Shown: positions 48,030 to 60,847, counted from the first letter of the stretch. The stretch is DNA of 64,000 nt from Phragmites australis (GCF_958298935.1 NC_084934.1:2172501-2236500); one strand, 5' to 3'. Numbers and translations are program-made. Notes: a model not told the origin generated them from the letters alone.

Positions 48030-48431
48030 TGCGAGAAGTCAAGCTAAAGAAGAGGAGAATAACGAGAGCTTGCTTATTGGAGAAGGAGATAGATGCTAGC
48101 AATGGTGATCGGGTGGAATCAAATCATTGGGGAGTACGCGGTGCAATGATCGATGCGCCCCGCCATTGCCGCGATCTGGGAGCTTCGAGGTCCGGGGCTT
48201 ACTAGGTGAGAAGCCGCGGAGTGTGAAGTGGAGGAGAAGTGAGTGAGCAAGTGTGCTTGTGCTTGCGTTGTGTGTGCGCGCGTGGCTTTAAAGTAAGCAA
48301 AAGGAATGACTTGCTCCCTCCCACATTTGCACTACACAACATCCAACCAAAAAAAAGGGAGAAAGAAATATTTGTTCTTGGATGGGTAACATTCTCTACA
48401 CACATACCTCAGCTCATAGGGATCCGTGTAG

Positions 48432-48434
<3 letters not shown>

Positions 48435-48513
<79 letters not shown>
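48435..48513. repeat. (CT)39 microsatellite upstream of AIL
   Basis: About 79 bases of uninterrupted CT on the plus strand (GA on the AIL coding strand) lie about 400 bases before the AIL start codon. GA-rich tracts can act as GAGA-factor/BPC sites in plant promoters; that role here is inference. Confidence 0.9.
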
Positions 48514-48515
<2 letters not shown>

Positions 48516-49182
48516 ATGTTCTCCCAAAGAAAAGATCAAGGAAATCTCTCTTCAATATACTCCATCGGTTGTCGGTATGTCCGGCACGTATGTGTCGTAG
48601 AAAACGTGCGGCTAAAGCTCTCTAACTTTGAACACTCATTGGTTTTAAAAAAACTATTTGGATTGGTCACATGTACATGGTATCATTGGATTTATTAAAA
48701 GCATTGTTGTAATATAATAATTTTACAAGTTTTTATTATCATCTTTATATAAATGGTAGCGATCAAAGTTCTATATGTAGGCCGTACCAATGTTCAACAT
48801 ATCAGACCTTTGTTGATTTGCAAAAGAAAAGATGAAAGGAGTAATTTGCTGATTTGCATCATCCATCACAGTACCTTTGTCGCCATCGGTGCATGCAGTA
48901 GCGTTGCCGTGTAAATATGTAGGTATGTGGTAGAGAGTCACTTTAATTAGTTGCACTAGGCAAATACTCACTGCACAAGCAGTCACTTCAGAACAGTTGT
49001 GGCACTGTACAGGGCCTCCTCAATGCAAACAATATTCAAGTGAGCTGATCAGCCTGAGCTCAGCCACTTCGATTTCTGAAAGCAATTCAAGTCTGCATGT
49101 GCGAAATTTATACATGTAATGCTTGCTTTGCTAGGCTCTGCAGCTGCAGGGCGAGAAATAAATCATTCAGAAAAGAGATTAA
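48514..49182. other. Intergenic, AIL upstream
   Basis: No gene was recognised. 48530-48720 is AT-rich and might be decayed MITE DNA; the rest is featureless. Confidence 0.45.
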
Positions 49183-49770
49183 GGTCTATTTGTTTAGGCT
49201 TTTGATTTTTGGTTTTTCTGAAAAACTATATTTTTCTTTTGTCTAAAAGGCAGATTTTGGAAATAGAATGTTGGTTTTTACAACAAACTTTTGGCTTCTC
49301 AGCACCTAGCTTATTAGAAAAATATCTCTCAGCGAGCTTCTTAATTTTAATTCATTTTTATTAAAAGTAGATTTTTGGAGAAGCCATTTCTCTTGAATCC
49401 TATTTGTTCTGACTTCTAATATGTTACTTATGGTAGCAGCAGAATCAAAATTAGAAGTAAGAAATAAACAAAGGTTAAGGGCATGTTTATTTGAGCTTCT
49501 GCTTTCTGATTTTTCTGAAAAATTGTGCTTTTGGATTTTCTGAAAAGCTGATTTTGGATTTTAGGTATTGGACTTTACAATAATTTTTTGACTTCTCAGC
49601 ACATTACTTCTCAAAAAAACTACTCTCAACTAGCTTCTCAGCTTCTAGTTCATTTCCTCAGAAATAGGTTTTTGACTTTTTCAGAAACTACTTTTTAGCA
49701 AATCTATTTATTTAGACTTCGAACTTCTGAACTTTTTATAGAAACACAACTAGAAACAGCTTGAAAAAAA
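49183..49770. repeat. Two diverged direct copies of a roughly 290-bp dispersed repeat
   Basis: The first copy (about 49183-49470) has 'gatttttggtttttctgaaaa' then 'ggcttctcagcac' and 'tctctcagcgagcttct'. The second (about 49480-49770) has the same landmarks in the same order ('gatttttctgaaaaattg', 'gacttctcagcac', 'ctctcaactagcttctcag'). Both are T/A-rich and non-coding. They resemble dispersed grass repeats; class unknown. Confidence 0.6.
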
Positions 49771-52155
49771 ATAGGCCATAAGGGAGGAGGGAGTGGAACA
49801 TGTGCCTGCTGCTATAACTGTTCCTGGATGTTGATCTCTCATGGCAATAGTGCAACAAGGTTATACTTATCTGAGAAGGTCATGCATATGCATGCATGTT
49901 CATGTACACCGAGATTTTGTATATTTGTCTTCTCTCTACTCCGCACACATTTATAACCCCAATGATGTAGCCATGCATGCCGCATATACGTACGTCTGGA
50001 TATGCGTACAAACAGTGGATATACTGTAGTTACAGTGTCACTTGCACAGAAAAGGTGTTTCAGTATACATAAATCTGGGTTTGGTACACTATATTCTTGG
50101 CTTCAAAACGGTTAGATAGTACATCTCCTTAAATAATCCTTACATGTGTTTCTAGCTAGCCCTTGATCTTCATGTATATGTTTATATCCTCCAGTAATTG
50201 TGCATGCATATGCATGCATATATACCATTGTCCTCTGCTTGCATCAGTGAAGACAGACAACAATATAAAGCCCTGTGATGTACAATGTTACTAGTACTTC
50301 TTGGCGTATCTACTAATTCATGATGGCGCATGGTACAGTACAGTACAGTATCATAGGACATATTATATATATATATATATGTATATGTGTTTAAAATTTC
50401 AGAGAGTTAGTTTTCTGAAGAGCTGAAATGCATAGGGCATACACACTTATATGTCAATGTAAGTGTGAAGAGTGTGTCATGATCTTTCATCTTGCATGCA
50501 ACCATGAACCATCCTTGGAGCTGATAGATACTAGATAGATTGTTTTCTTTTGAATTTTGGGTAGTCAACAGCTGCAGACAAGAAAGAGAGGTGTCGGTCA
50601 ATAGCATGCTCTCATGAGTGATGCAGGGAAGAGAGAGAGACGAGAGAGAAGGGCTGTTGCTAATTGGGAGGTACCAGTACTATTTCACCAACCCCTTTAA
50701 GCATGCCTGGCTAGTTCCTGGCTGCTAGTCTAGCCCCCAGCTCCCTTGGACTTTTGCAATGGTTGTTGAGGGCAGAGTTCCAGCTCCAAATCAAGAGGAA
50801 CAATGGCTGCAATCTTTTTTTGATCAAACACTGGCTGCATATATAGTATGATGCTCTTGGGATGCATGCTTGGAGATGAGGTCCTTTTTTCCCAGAGAGC
50901 TTGGTGTTGCTCTGGAAAGTGTCTATTCTGTTGTTTTGTTTCTTCAGTTTTGTCAAAGAAAAGTCGAGCATGCATGGCCTAACAATTCTTACTTTTACTT
51001 TTTTTTTCTTCAAGATTGAAGTTGAGCTGGCTCGACCTAATTATGTTAAGATTTTTGTCAATAGCATGCATATGCAGGGGGGACATCCTAAGACAGATAT
51101 TATCTCACATGATTACGTCAGGAGGTCTAGGTGGAATAATAAGTAGTTCAGGGGGTTAGGAGCTCTGCTAAATCCCTAAGATTCTCCATGGGAATCTCTC
51201 TTGTACCATTGTTTGTGGCATCCCCATTCACAAGTGTTAATAGCAAAAATCTAATACCCACCCAAATATGGGAAAAATGAAGAACAAACATCAGAGTCTA
51301 GTGGAAATAACCAATACCCCGTTGGTTCTTAGTTTAGTCTATCTCTAAGAATTTCACGAGATCAATATCTTCTTGATTTTTAGTTTATTTGATCTTTAAG
51401 AGTTTCCAATTTACAGTGAATATATTAATACTATATCATCATAGATATTTGAAGCCTTAAACTCCGAGATAATAACCAAATTCAGGAGCGCCATCTATAA
51501 ACCATTCTGACACATCAGATGGAAAATACAGAGATCTGAACCCAACCATTTTGACATATATCAACTGTATGCAATCCTGAAACCCCAACGTCTACATGTC
51601 CTGCTCCAAGCAACACCATCACCTGACTCTGAAGTGTCAGCATGCATGTCACAAAGGATCCAAGATTGGTGTAATAATGGAAAAGGGAACTAGCTAGGGA
51701 TCCACTCCATGCAGCACCCCCTCATGACTCAACTTTGATTAAGGTGATGATGGCAAATGGCCAGCAGCTACAGCCCATGCATGCACTTTTGCTTCCAACA
51801 GTGTCCTCCTCCTCCTCCTCCTCCTTGGGGAGGAGTGAAGGTGAACAACAGCAGCAGCAGATGCACACATCACATTCAGGTCTCAAGTCTGAAGCCAACC
51901 AGACCAGATAATGCATGGATATTGAAAAGGAAAGCAACCAAGATACCTCTGAATATTGGGGCAGCATCCTGCAAAAGAATGCCATTCTTTACCTCCATGC
52001 TCCAGTCCCTTTCATGCAGGGGGTGCAGTGCAGGGGGCTTAAAGAAACTTTGCAGTTTCCTTTGATTTATTCCCTTGCATTTATGCATGCAAAAAACAAT
52101 GGCACACTCCCAACCATCTGTATGGGCATCGGAGGGTTTACAATATTTCTTAGTA
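49771..52155. other. Intergenic with short low-complexity tracts
   Basis: No gene was recognised. (AT)n lies at 50364-50384 and a CTCCTCCTCC tract at about 51806-51828, followed by CAG triplets (51849-51861). 'gtacagtacagta' occurs near 50333. Short frames show no domain or splice context. Confidence 0.45.
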
Positions 52156-52402
52156 CTCTTTTTGTCACAAATATTTGATGTTTTAGATAAGATTCGGTCA
52201 AATTTTTAAAATTTTGACTATAAAAAACAGTTAACATATTTAGTTTGGAAATATAAAACCATACGTGTATATTTGTCCAAAAAAAAACTTTTATAATCTT
52301 ATAAGTTTGTTTGATTTTCTTAACATATTCTAATGTAAAATAGTGACCAAAGGTATATGTTGGAGACTGTGTCATATCTAAAGCGTCAAAGACCAGGTGG
52401 AG
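52156..52402. mobile_element. Stowaway-like MITE (about 247 bp)
   Basis: It is flanked by TA (52154-52155 and 52403-52404), with one end beginning ctctttttgtcacaaat and the other ending gaccaggtggag. These are degenerate relatives of the Stowaway CTCCCTCCGTCC terminus. The interior is AT-rich with 'tttgatgttttagataag' and 'ttttgactataaa' motifs typical of this group. Non-coding. Confidence 0.65.
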
Positions 52403-52404
52403 TA

Positions 52405-52736
52405 CTTTTTTCTTGTTAATTTCAGAAGTTATAAGGATGGCATGTCATTGTAGGATGTGATACAACGGCAAAACATACCTACATACATACATGTTCATTT
52501 ATATGCAGTCTGAAACAGAGTCAGGGTCATCCATTTGATACGGTCCCCAAGAGTTTCTTATACTTGATCAGGGTCTATCCAAAGAGTCACTAATGCAAAT
52601 TGTTACTACGAGCTCCGATAGAAAATAAATAACGTCCTAGGCCACGAGGAGTCAAAATTATATATCTTTGTCACATGAGAATGATATGAATATATTGATC
52701 TCGTCCAAGGTACCTTTGTATATTGTTATTATTTTT
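52405..52736. other. Short intergenic stretch
   Basis: Apart from a repeated 'catacatacatac' motif near 52478, nothing was recognised. Confidence 0.45.
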
Positions 52737-53679
52737 AAGGGAAAATTGGTTTCTTGACACCAAAAGAACCCGGTTTTAGGAATATAACACTAAATTTTAT
52801 CTATTGGCTTATGTACCATTGAAAGGTTGTACCAGTTAGAAATATACCACTCCGTTCACTTCTGTTACAATTTTTTTTGTTTTTTTTTATCCAGGTCAAT
52901 AAGGTGAAATGTCATCTCTACCCTCGTAGCCATTCGTTCTAGATCGTTTCTGCCACCAGCCAGCAACCAATCTGCTGCTTCCATTTGCATCCGAGCACCA
53001 TGAATATGATCTGTAGCTCCACTTAAATCCAAGCGCTATGAATACAATCTGCCCCCCCCCCCCTTGAATCCCGATCTGCATTAGAGGGAGGAACTGATGA
53101 CCTCACTACCCTAGCCTTGTGGGATGCGAACGGATTGAGGAGAAGGGCCCACTACGGATGGGCGGGAGACCAGTGGGGATGGGCGGAGGCGTCTTGGCTA
53201 TGTCAAAGATGAAGCCAACGGCCTTGCTGCCATTGCATGGTGGGAGGCAAATGGGCGAAGGAGAAGGTCCGAGGCGGATTGGTGGGGGACCTACATGGAC
53301 GAGCGGAGGCGGCTTGGCTGCGTCGAAGGTGAAGCCAACGACCCCGTGGCCATGGTGTCATGGGAGGCAACGGGTAGAGGAGAAGAGCCCGAGATGGATC
53401 GGCAGGCGACTAGTGGCAGACGAGCAGAGGCGGCTTGGCTACAATGTACGGGCAGAGGCTCTTGCTTCTCATTTTTTGACCGTCAGTGCTTGCTTTGATG
53501 AACATGGAAGGGAGACAGGGGTAACAATGTCCAAATTGACTTCATTAACGGTTGAAATGGACTGAGTGGTATATTTCTAAACGGTGCAATCTTTCGATGT
53601 TACATAATGAACCAGAAAAAGTTTGATGGTATATTTCTAAAACAGGGATCTTTCGGTGTCATGAAACCGATTTTCCCTT
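52737..53679. mobile_element. Mutator-like element with about 120-bp inverted ends and a repetitive GC-rich core
   Basis: The left end (gggaaaattggtttcttgac...) and the reverse complement of the right end (gggaaaatcggtttcatgac...) match over about 120-125 bases at roughly 75-80 percent by eye (52739-52860 and 53560-53677). Flanking 9-mers tatttttaa and ttttttaaa match at 7 of 9, compatible with a decayed 9-bp Mutator duplication. Inside, a GC-rich block carries a 148-codon plus-strand frame (53119-53565) built of about three tandem units of around 128 bp ('ggaggcggcttggct...gtgaagccaacg'). There is no transposase, so it is non-autonomous and Pack-MULE-like. The core may be captured or simply amplified DNA. 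Confidence 0.75.
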
Positions 53680-53818
53680 TTTTAAATATAAATTTGAGAA
53701 AGCAATGGTCAAACGTATGCATTGGAGATTGTGTGCAAAATGACTGAGAACCCAACCGAATGTTGTTAATATTAAGTAATTAACACTATAGTTAACCACT
53801 TAGAGTATTAATAATGGA

Positions 53819-54072
53819 TTCTCTCCGTCTAAAAAAATATATGATATTTTAGAGTTGAACACAAGTATTAAGGTGAAAGATAAAATAACCATCTTACTCT
53901 TTTTTAATGTCATTCATTGCATGAAAATAAGACTTGTATTAAGAATAAAGTTACTTAATAGAGGAATAAGACTGAAAAACTTAAGCTAAAATTACCTTAA
54001 AATCGTAGAACATCATATATTTTGAACATCGTAGAGGATACTAAAACGCCATCTATTTTGAGACGGAGGGAG
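53819..54072. mobile_element. Stowaway-like MITE (about 254 bp)
   Basis: The left end is about ttctctccgtctaaaaaaat. The right end is attttgagacggagggag followed by TA, the classic Stowaway inverted terminus CTCCCTCCGTCTC. AT-rich and non-coding, with paired 'atatgatattttag' and 'catcatatattttgaac' subterminal motifs. The left TA is eroded. Confidence 0.75.
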
Positions 54073-54074
54073 TA

Positions 54075-54808
54075 GATTTTTGAGTTTTCGGTGTTAGCCG
54101 TTGTAGGACGTCACATGGATACCGTAGATCGTCATAAACTACAGTACGTACATGCATGTAGCCGCATGCAATCTGAACAGGGAAGGACATGATATGGACA
54201 ACAGTTAACTACAAAAGCGACGACAAGTACGTAAACAAATCCTATAGCCCCCTACATTCGTCTGAAAACAAAGCCGAAAGAAACCCTAGCGAAAAGGACT
54301 ATCTATGTGTATGTGTCTGGCTTTCTTAGGACTCGGGTGCAATAATATGCGCGCCTTTGTGCCATGCATATGTGTATGCAGGGCCCCACACGCCATCACA
54401 TGTGATGAGACAATTCATGCATGGAAGTCTCTCCCTTCTCTTCTCTTCTCTTCTCTCTCATGTACATACCTAAAGGCTCATTTACATTCCATCATATGAG
54501 TACTTTAAAGTGGGCAGGAGAAATATTCTAATATGCAAAGCCATCAAGTCCTACATGCAAAAATAATAATGATTGTTGCGTGGGAATTTTTATGTTCATC
54601 CAAATTAGGAGGCAATCTTGCTTAATTAGAGCCATAATTTGCAAGAAGAAGAACAAGAGAAAAGGTTTGTCGGATCAAAGTATGATGCGCCCTTTCTAAA
54701 TTACCGTAGCCATCATACATAGCTGTAGCAAAATTCAGTAGGAAGATATCTCTAGGATAAACAAACAAGTCATTAGATCAGTTAAAGTTGCTTAACCATG
54801 GCCAAATG
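54075..54808. other. Intergenic, nothing recognised
   Basis: There is a short (TTCTC)n tract near 54436-54455 and otherwise only chance frames. Confidence 0.45.
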
Positions 54809-54813
54809 GTATC

Positions 54814-56353
54814 TGTCGGAGGGTGAACTCCACAAGCGGGGATCCGGAGGGACCCATTTGAGATTCGACCGGGGGATGGTTCTGAGTCTACCTCGTATGG
54901 AAAATGAATGGGAGTAAATGAGATGTAGGTGAAAATAAATGTTCCGGGGATTTTAGACAGGTTCGGGCCGCACAGAGCGTAATACTCTACTCCTGTGTGT
55001 ATGCTATAAATGCTCTGAGAATGTCTCTCTGAGGATTTGCTGTGTTACAAGAATATTTGTCTAAATCTAGAGCTTCGTGAACTTGTCTTGAGACTCGCTG
55101 TTCGTCTCGAGTTCGTCCGATGTGTTTGGTCGATCTTCCGGCTTTCTATCTTGTTCCTATCTCTTCTTCTCCGGGGAGCCCGCCCCTCTTATATACCCGT
55201 CGGGGCGGTAGCGTGCTAAGAAAGGATGGCGTGAGTTCCAAGGCGCTATAAATGGAAAGCAACCATCATAGACTGCAGCTTGAGGTGACGGGGAGGGTTG
55301 AAAACGCGCCCCCGTCAGATCTTGTTCGTCATCATTCTGCTTTTCGGCGAGTGCTGTGGGGAGGGCCCACCGGGCAGCCACCGAGCAGCCCCGCGTGCCC
55401 GCCTGGTCAGAGCAAGCCTGACACAGCAGGGCGGCAGGCATTACGCCTCGAGCCCTGCGACGTTATCCCGAGGCGCGCCGGATGACGTGCGATGGGACCC
55501 GTGCATTAAATGTCCCCACGCCTCCCCGCCAGACCGTGGCAGGGACTGACAGCAGGCGTGGGGGGAGTGGTTGGAAGTGACAGGTCACGCGCCCTCTTAA
55601 ATGCAGCATCGGGCCTTTCACCAAATGACACCTCACCGCTGAGCCCTTGTGGGGACCACCGGCGAAGGACTTCTCAGACCCTCGGGGAACTGTGAGTGCT
55701 CGAGGATTACTGTTCACAGCTATGAGCACTCTCTCCTGGATATGCCCTTTCTTGGTCCTCGGGGAACTTGGGTGCTTGGGGACCACTGTTCATGGCCCCG
55801 AGCACCCTCTCCCGGAACTGTGACTTCTCTTGTCATCGGGGGACTCGGGTGCTCGGGGACCACTGTTCATGGCCCCGAGCACCCTCTCCCGGGACTTGAT
55901 CTTCTTTTATCATCGGGGAACTTGGGTGCTTGGGGCCATGAACAATGGCCTCAAGCACCCTCTTCCGGAACTGGGTGTTCTCGGGTCATCGGGAAACTCG
56001 GGTACTCGAGGACCACCGTTCATGACCCCGAGCACCCTTTCACGGAACTTGATCTTCTCGGACCTCGGGGAGATAATCCCCGAGGGAGGACATCACATGG
56101 CACACTGCTGCCCTGGCCTCGGGACTCGGGGACCACTGTTCATGGCCCCAAGCACCCTCTTCCGGAACTGGGTCTTCTCGGGTCATCGGAAAACTCGGGT
56201 ACTCGGGGACCACTGTTTATGGCCCCGAGCACCCTTTCACGGAACTTGGTCTTCTCGGACCTCGGGGAGATAATCCCCGAGGGAGGACACCACATGGCAC
56301 ACTACTGTCCTGGCCTCGGGACTCGGGGACCCCTGGTTCCCATGTCACCGACA
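54814..56353 (-). mobile_element. Solo LTR 3 (same family, minus orientation, longest copy)
   Basis: It starts tgtcggagggtgaactcc and ends catgtcaccgaca (plus strand), with perfect 5-bp duplications gtatc at 54809-54813 and 56354-56358. In reverse it matches solo LTRs 1 and 2: the conserved R/U5-like part at 54814-55190, a TATATAAG box (55188-55195 on the minus strand), then the GC-rich tandem array. Its extra length comes mainly from a roughly 197-bp duplication (55983-56179 and 56180-56335). There is no internal domain. Confidence 0.92.
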
Positions 56354-56410
56354 GTATCCCACCCTTGTCATGTGGCTAACAGTTATAGTTCAAGTCCTAC
56401 TAACCATAAA

Positions 56411-56667
56411 TACTCCATCCGTTCTTTTTTACTTATCCTTTTAGAACATATCGCTCAAACTTTTAAAAGTTTTTATCAATAATATGGTTAAAACTATCAA
56501 GATTGGTTAAATAAAAAAATATAATATTTGTTTTGTCTTTACAAATATTTTAATAAAATTATAATTTTGTTAGTATATATTTGTATTAAGTTATACAAAA
56601 TACTAGTCAAAGTTACATCTCAAAAACCGTAAAAAATCAATAAGGATAAATAAAAAAACAGATGTAG
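56411..56667. mobile_element. Stowaway-like MITE (257 bp)
   Basis: TA duplications lie at 56409-56410 and 56668-56669. The left terminus ctccatccgttctttttta and the right terminus taaataaaaaaacagatgtag are imperfect inverted repeats of the Stowaway type. AT-rich and non-coding. It begins only about 50 bases beyond the target duplication of solo LTR 3. Confidence 0.8.
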
Positions 56668-56669
56668 TA

Positions 56670-58670
56670 TTAGATAGGACTGTTGTGGATTTTCTAAGAT
56701 TTGATTATTTGACCTTTGTTCCTGTGCCGCAACTGAAAATGGCTATGATAATCAACTGCAACATTTGGAAAAAATTTCTTAAGAAAACCTTTAACGACTT
56801 TTTTTATGTTTGATGTGCATTAGTTATAGATGTTTGATGCAAATTAGAAGGATTCTAGAGATAGAAAAGATAAAAATTAGAAGTTAATTAGCATATGGGT
56901 ATATGTAGCTTAAGTTGGTGATTATACTAAATCCCCTACCAACTAGCCAGGGGCTATATATCCAGTGACCAGGCATCCGGCCATCTGATCACCTAAAGTA
57001 CTCTATCTGGTTCAAAACTCTTTTCTAATAGAAACATGAACTCTAATGGAGTAGCATCGAGAAGTTAAACTAAACTGCAAATATCGTGATTGATCCAAGT
57101 TGGAATCGTCTGCTAGTTAGTTGTTAGGCACTTGATCTGATCAGTTTAATCATGCGATAATATGCGTGATTAATTCGTACGCATTTTATACTCGATCGGG
57201 CACGTATGATTAAGTAGAAGGGTCGATGATTGTATAAGGTTAATTAGTTTTTCCTTTTCTTTGACATGCGACTCTTTCCGTACGTCTTGTTAGGCCTTGC
57301 CTTGTCTCACTTTTGGAACGCATTTTGCAACATTCCCTCTTGAGTGTTCGATCGTGTAGCGAGCCAGACCACTCATAACTTTCTCGTCACGCCGCTAGTC
57401 ACATTCACACACTGTCGATCGGTCCGAACTTGAGAGTTTTTTGCACTCTAGCTTTTTTTAACCTTTTCTGGATCAAACAAGATTAAAAGTACTAATATAT
57501 GTGAATTTTACTATTGGATGAAAAAACTGAGCCAGATTGTTGAAAGGCACCGGAAAAATTGATCTTTCCTATTGGTCACTACAAAACTCTATGTATTTGC
57601 TGCAGGACACAAAACCGGAAGAGTCTTTTAGCAAACCGGCTCAGTTTTTCATGTCAATAGCAAATTTGCCTAATATCAAATATTGCCAACCAAAGGACAA
57701 ACGCAAAGGGAGGCAAAGAAGAAAAAACACACGGGCTCAGGATGCATGAGTTGAGCATCACCTGCAAAAATGGACCAGGGAACAAAAAAGCAAAGCACAG
57801 AAAATAATTAAACTCTTATAGTATCTCCTTTTGCCTCTTTGCCCAACAGTCATAGGTCTGATCTCATGCATGCATTCCATATATGGCCTGACATAGGCAA
57901 AAGAGCAAAAGCTACACATGCTAATAGTAGGCGACAACTAGAAACCACACAGTGAAAAAGAGAACAGTTTTACTGTACCTAAACTTTGGCAGATTCCAAA
58001 ATGCACTAGCTGTGGATTTATAGTTTCGTTTCGCTTGTTAGTTTATTTCCTGATGCAATTGTCAAATAAAGCTATATGGCGTTGTCAGAACGACTTTATT
58101 TTCAATAACAAGAAACATTCATCTTTTTTAAAGGTTATTTTTATGACAGCTAACTTCTATGGCATGCCAGTGATGGAGCAAGCAGACAGGTTTTTCGCCA
58201 GCCTTGGATGGATGGGGTTCTAGACTTCGCATTCGGAATTAATAATCTTAGGGGCTGCTTATGATCTACATTGCGTCTCCTTCGGTATCTCAGGATTGTT
58301 TTTCCTTTGGTTTTCTTCCTTCTTTTTGGGTTGTGTACATCTTTGATATGCAGAGACTAGGAGCGGATTATATTAGTTGTAATCATCTTGTTATATAAGT
58401 ATAAGTTAATAAATTTTCCTTATTGAAAAATAATTGTCAAATAAAGCTATAATGAGGGCAAATTAAAGCAAAGGGTATCCAAATCAGCGAAGGGACGAGT
58501 TCAAACTCAAACAAATGTTGATCCAGGACCTAGGTGGACAATTCAAAATATAGGAAAGAATTTGAACCAAGGGTGACCGCTAATATGAGATTTATCATCA
58601 TATATAAATCGGGCAAATACTGATTAGAGGATCAGTCATAATGAAAACAATTTGATAATGATGAAGATTT
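56670..58670. other. Intergenic, nothing recognised
   Basis: AT-rich with short chance frames. A plus-strand stretch at about 58035-58220 ends ...EQADRFFASLGWMGF and is followed by AT-rich DNA. It might be an eroded LINE or gene end, but no catalytic motif is visible. Confidence 0.4.
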
Positions 58671-58682
58671 ATATACAACTTT

Positions 58683-59478
58683 CAATATTATATGAGTTAA
58701 ATTGAACAAAGCTATAAGTATTATGTCATTTGTAACACAAAACTACAAGTATTGTATACTAATTTCACACAAAACCTAATTTTAATTAGATTCACCCAAA
58801 AAAATAGTCTTATGTTTCTCCAAAAATCCTATAACATTTTGTACGTGTTCCATAATTCATGTGAAACCCATTTTAATTGGACTCACCTAAAAAGAATGTA
58901 TAGAATTTAAACTAAAATTCTCCAAAAAGGTTACTTTTATAACTCTAATAATTGTTAAGGCCTCAAATAAAATTCTAAAAAATATAAAACAATCACTATT
59001 ATTCTTATTATATGATGGACTAATTTCTAGAATTATTTTCGGCTCTAGTTTATACGGTGAAAAAATGAGTTCCTTTATAAGTATATAATAGAGCATATAA
59101 ATGGGGCATTATATAACCTATAACCCAGAGCTGAAAATAATTTTAAAATTAATCCATCACATAAGAAAAATATTAGTGAAATTTTTCTATATTTTTGAAA
59201 TTTATTTGAGACCCTAACAATTGTTAGGAGTTATAAAAGTAGCATTTTTGTAGAATTTTAGTTTAAATTTTATACAGGAGTTTTGGGTGAGTTCAATTAA
59301 AATATGTTGTACATGGATTATGGAACATGTACAAATAGTTCTAGGATTTTTGGAGAAATATAATACTATTTTTTGAATGAATCTATTTAGTTTTATGGTT
59401 ACTATTTATAATACTTGTAATTTTATGTTATAAATATTATAATAATGATAGCTTTGTATAATTCACTTCTATTATATG
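58683..59478. repeat. Long foldback (inverted repeat) of about 800 bp
   Basis: The left arm (about 58683-59058) and the reverse complement of the right arm (about 59118-59478) match over their length with scattered mismatches and indels. Landmarks pair in order: 'aaagctataagtattat' with the complement of 'ataatgatagcttt'; 'tttctccaaaaatcct' with 'aggatttttggagaaa'; 'taataattgttaaggcctcaaataaa' with 'tttatttgagaccctaacaattgtta'; 'ttctagaattattttcggctct' with 'agagctgaaaataatttt...'. The loop is about 60 bases. No coding capacity. It is a foldback-type MITE or head-to-head duplication and could be a source of double-stranded RNA. Confidence 0.8.
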
Positions 59479-60012
59479 GGTGGTCGGCTTTTTGGATGAG
59501 CCCTAGCAACAGGCTACAAAGAGCTGCATGCTTCTGTAAGCAGTACACACAGTACCACTGCATATGCTGTGCTTACATTTAAAGATCGGTGGCTGTCTGA
59601 GCCTGCAGAAACCCTGTGGTTTTCATTGTCCCTTCACGAGTGGACGGATGGATGCACAAGATCCAAACAAAATCTAAGCTAGATTCATTTCAGCAGGTAC
59701 TCTCTCTCTCTCTCTCCCTCCTCGACTGTGTGTAGGGACATGCAAGCTAAGCTAGGGTTGTGTACGTACGCCAGTAAGCATGCAGTGTGGGTCGTACATG
59801 CTGCCCAAAGAGAAGTGTACTGGAAGAGGGCTCGTATAGTTACTATACGTGACTGCAAAACAGCTGTTGGAAAATTTCGCCCCTCTCCTCTCCCTCTCTC
59901 TCTCACTGCTCTCTCTTTATGTCTCATGGTCTCATGTCAGGCAACAAAAAACATGCACAAGAATAGAGAGCCGAATGAGTTAATTCGAGTCATATATCTA
60001 TATATATATATA

Positions 60013-60059
<47 letters not shown>

Positions 60060-60847
60060 GTGTGTATATATATATATCTGGATCAATCCACACTCCCTAA
60101 TGAGCTACTGTGCTCGGTTGTCTGAATGTCTGATCATATCGGATCATCAGAGAATCAACAGACTGGATGGCAACAGAAAACTGAATCAGCCTGCTAGCTG
60201 TTGTATTTTTTTGCTACATGCCACTCTATCTATTACTAGCAAGTCAGCTGATGAGTGGTCGCCATCTTGAAGGAACTGGTGTGCGGTGTCCAATGGTGTC
60301 CTTTGTATGGGCACACTCCAGAGCTTCAGACCACACACACACATGGTAGTATATAGACCTAGCTGCATGCTGTTGTTAGGTTCTCAGGGCTACCACTGCA
60401 TTTTCTGCATATGCACCAGCTGCTGAGAGAGATCACCAGATGCTCGTGCATGTATGCATGCAATATTACGCATGCATGAAATCCATATCCTTGCTGGGGC
60501 CTTGCCTGAGCTGATCAGAGGCAGTAGGAGCTCACAGAGAGATCAATATTGCATTATTTGTATGTATGCATGTGGTCCATGCATGCAGATTGCAGACAGA
60601 CAGATAGGCTATAAGGAATAAGATTGAATTCAATTGGTGCATGCGTGTACGTCCTCTCGTCTTCCTTAGGAAATCACTAGTCCATCAGTACACTCTAGCA
60701 AGCTTAAAAATTAACAAGTTAACGACCAACGAGGATCGTTGTAGCCTGGGGACCATGTAACTTGCTTCGTTGGTAGAGGGTGCGCTCTCTCTCGCATGGC
60801 ATGATGTAAGAACAGATTTGTTGATAATAGATTCATGTTAGTCCCTC
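59479..60847. other. Intergenic with CT and AT/GT microsatellites
   Basis: CT tracts lie at 59700-59717 and around 59885-59915. A compound (AT)n/(GT)n/(ATGT)n microsatellite spans 59998-60078. Many 'gcatgcatg' motifs occur. No gene was recognised. Confidence 0.5.

Noticed and set aside
48239..48625. Open frame across the (CT)n tract upstream of AIL
   Set aside because: Low-complexity translation of the microsatellite only.
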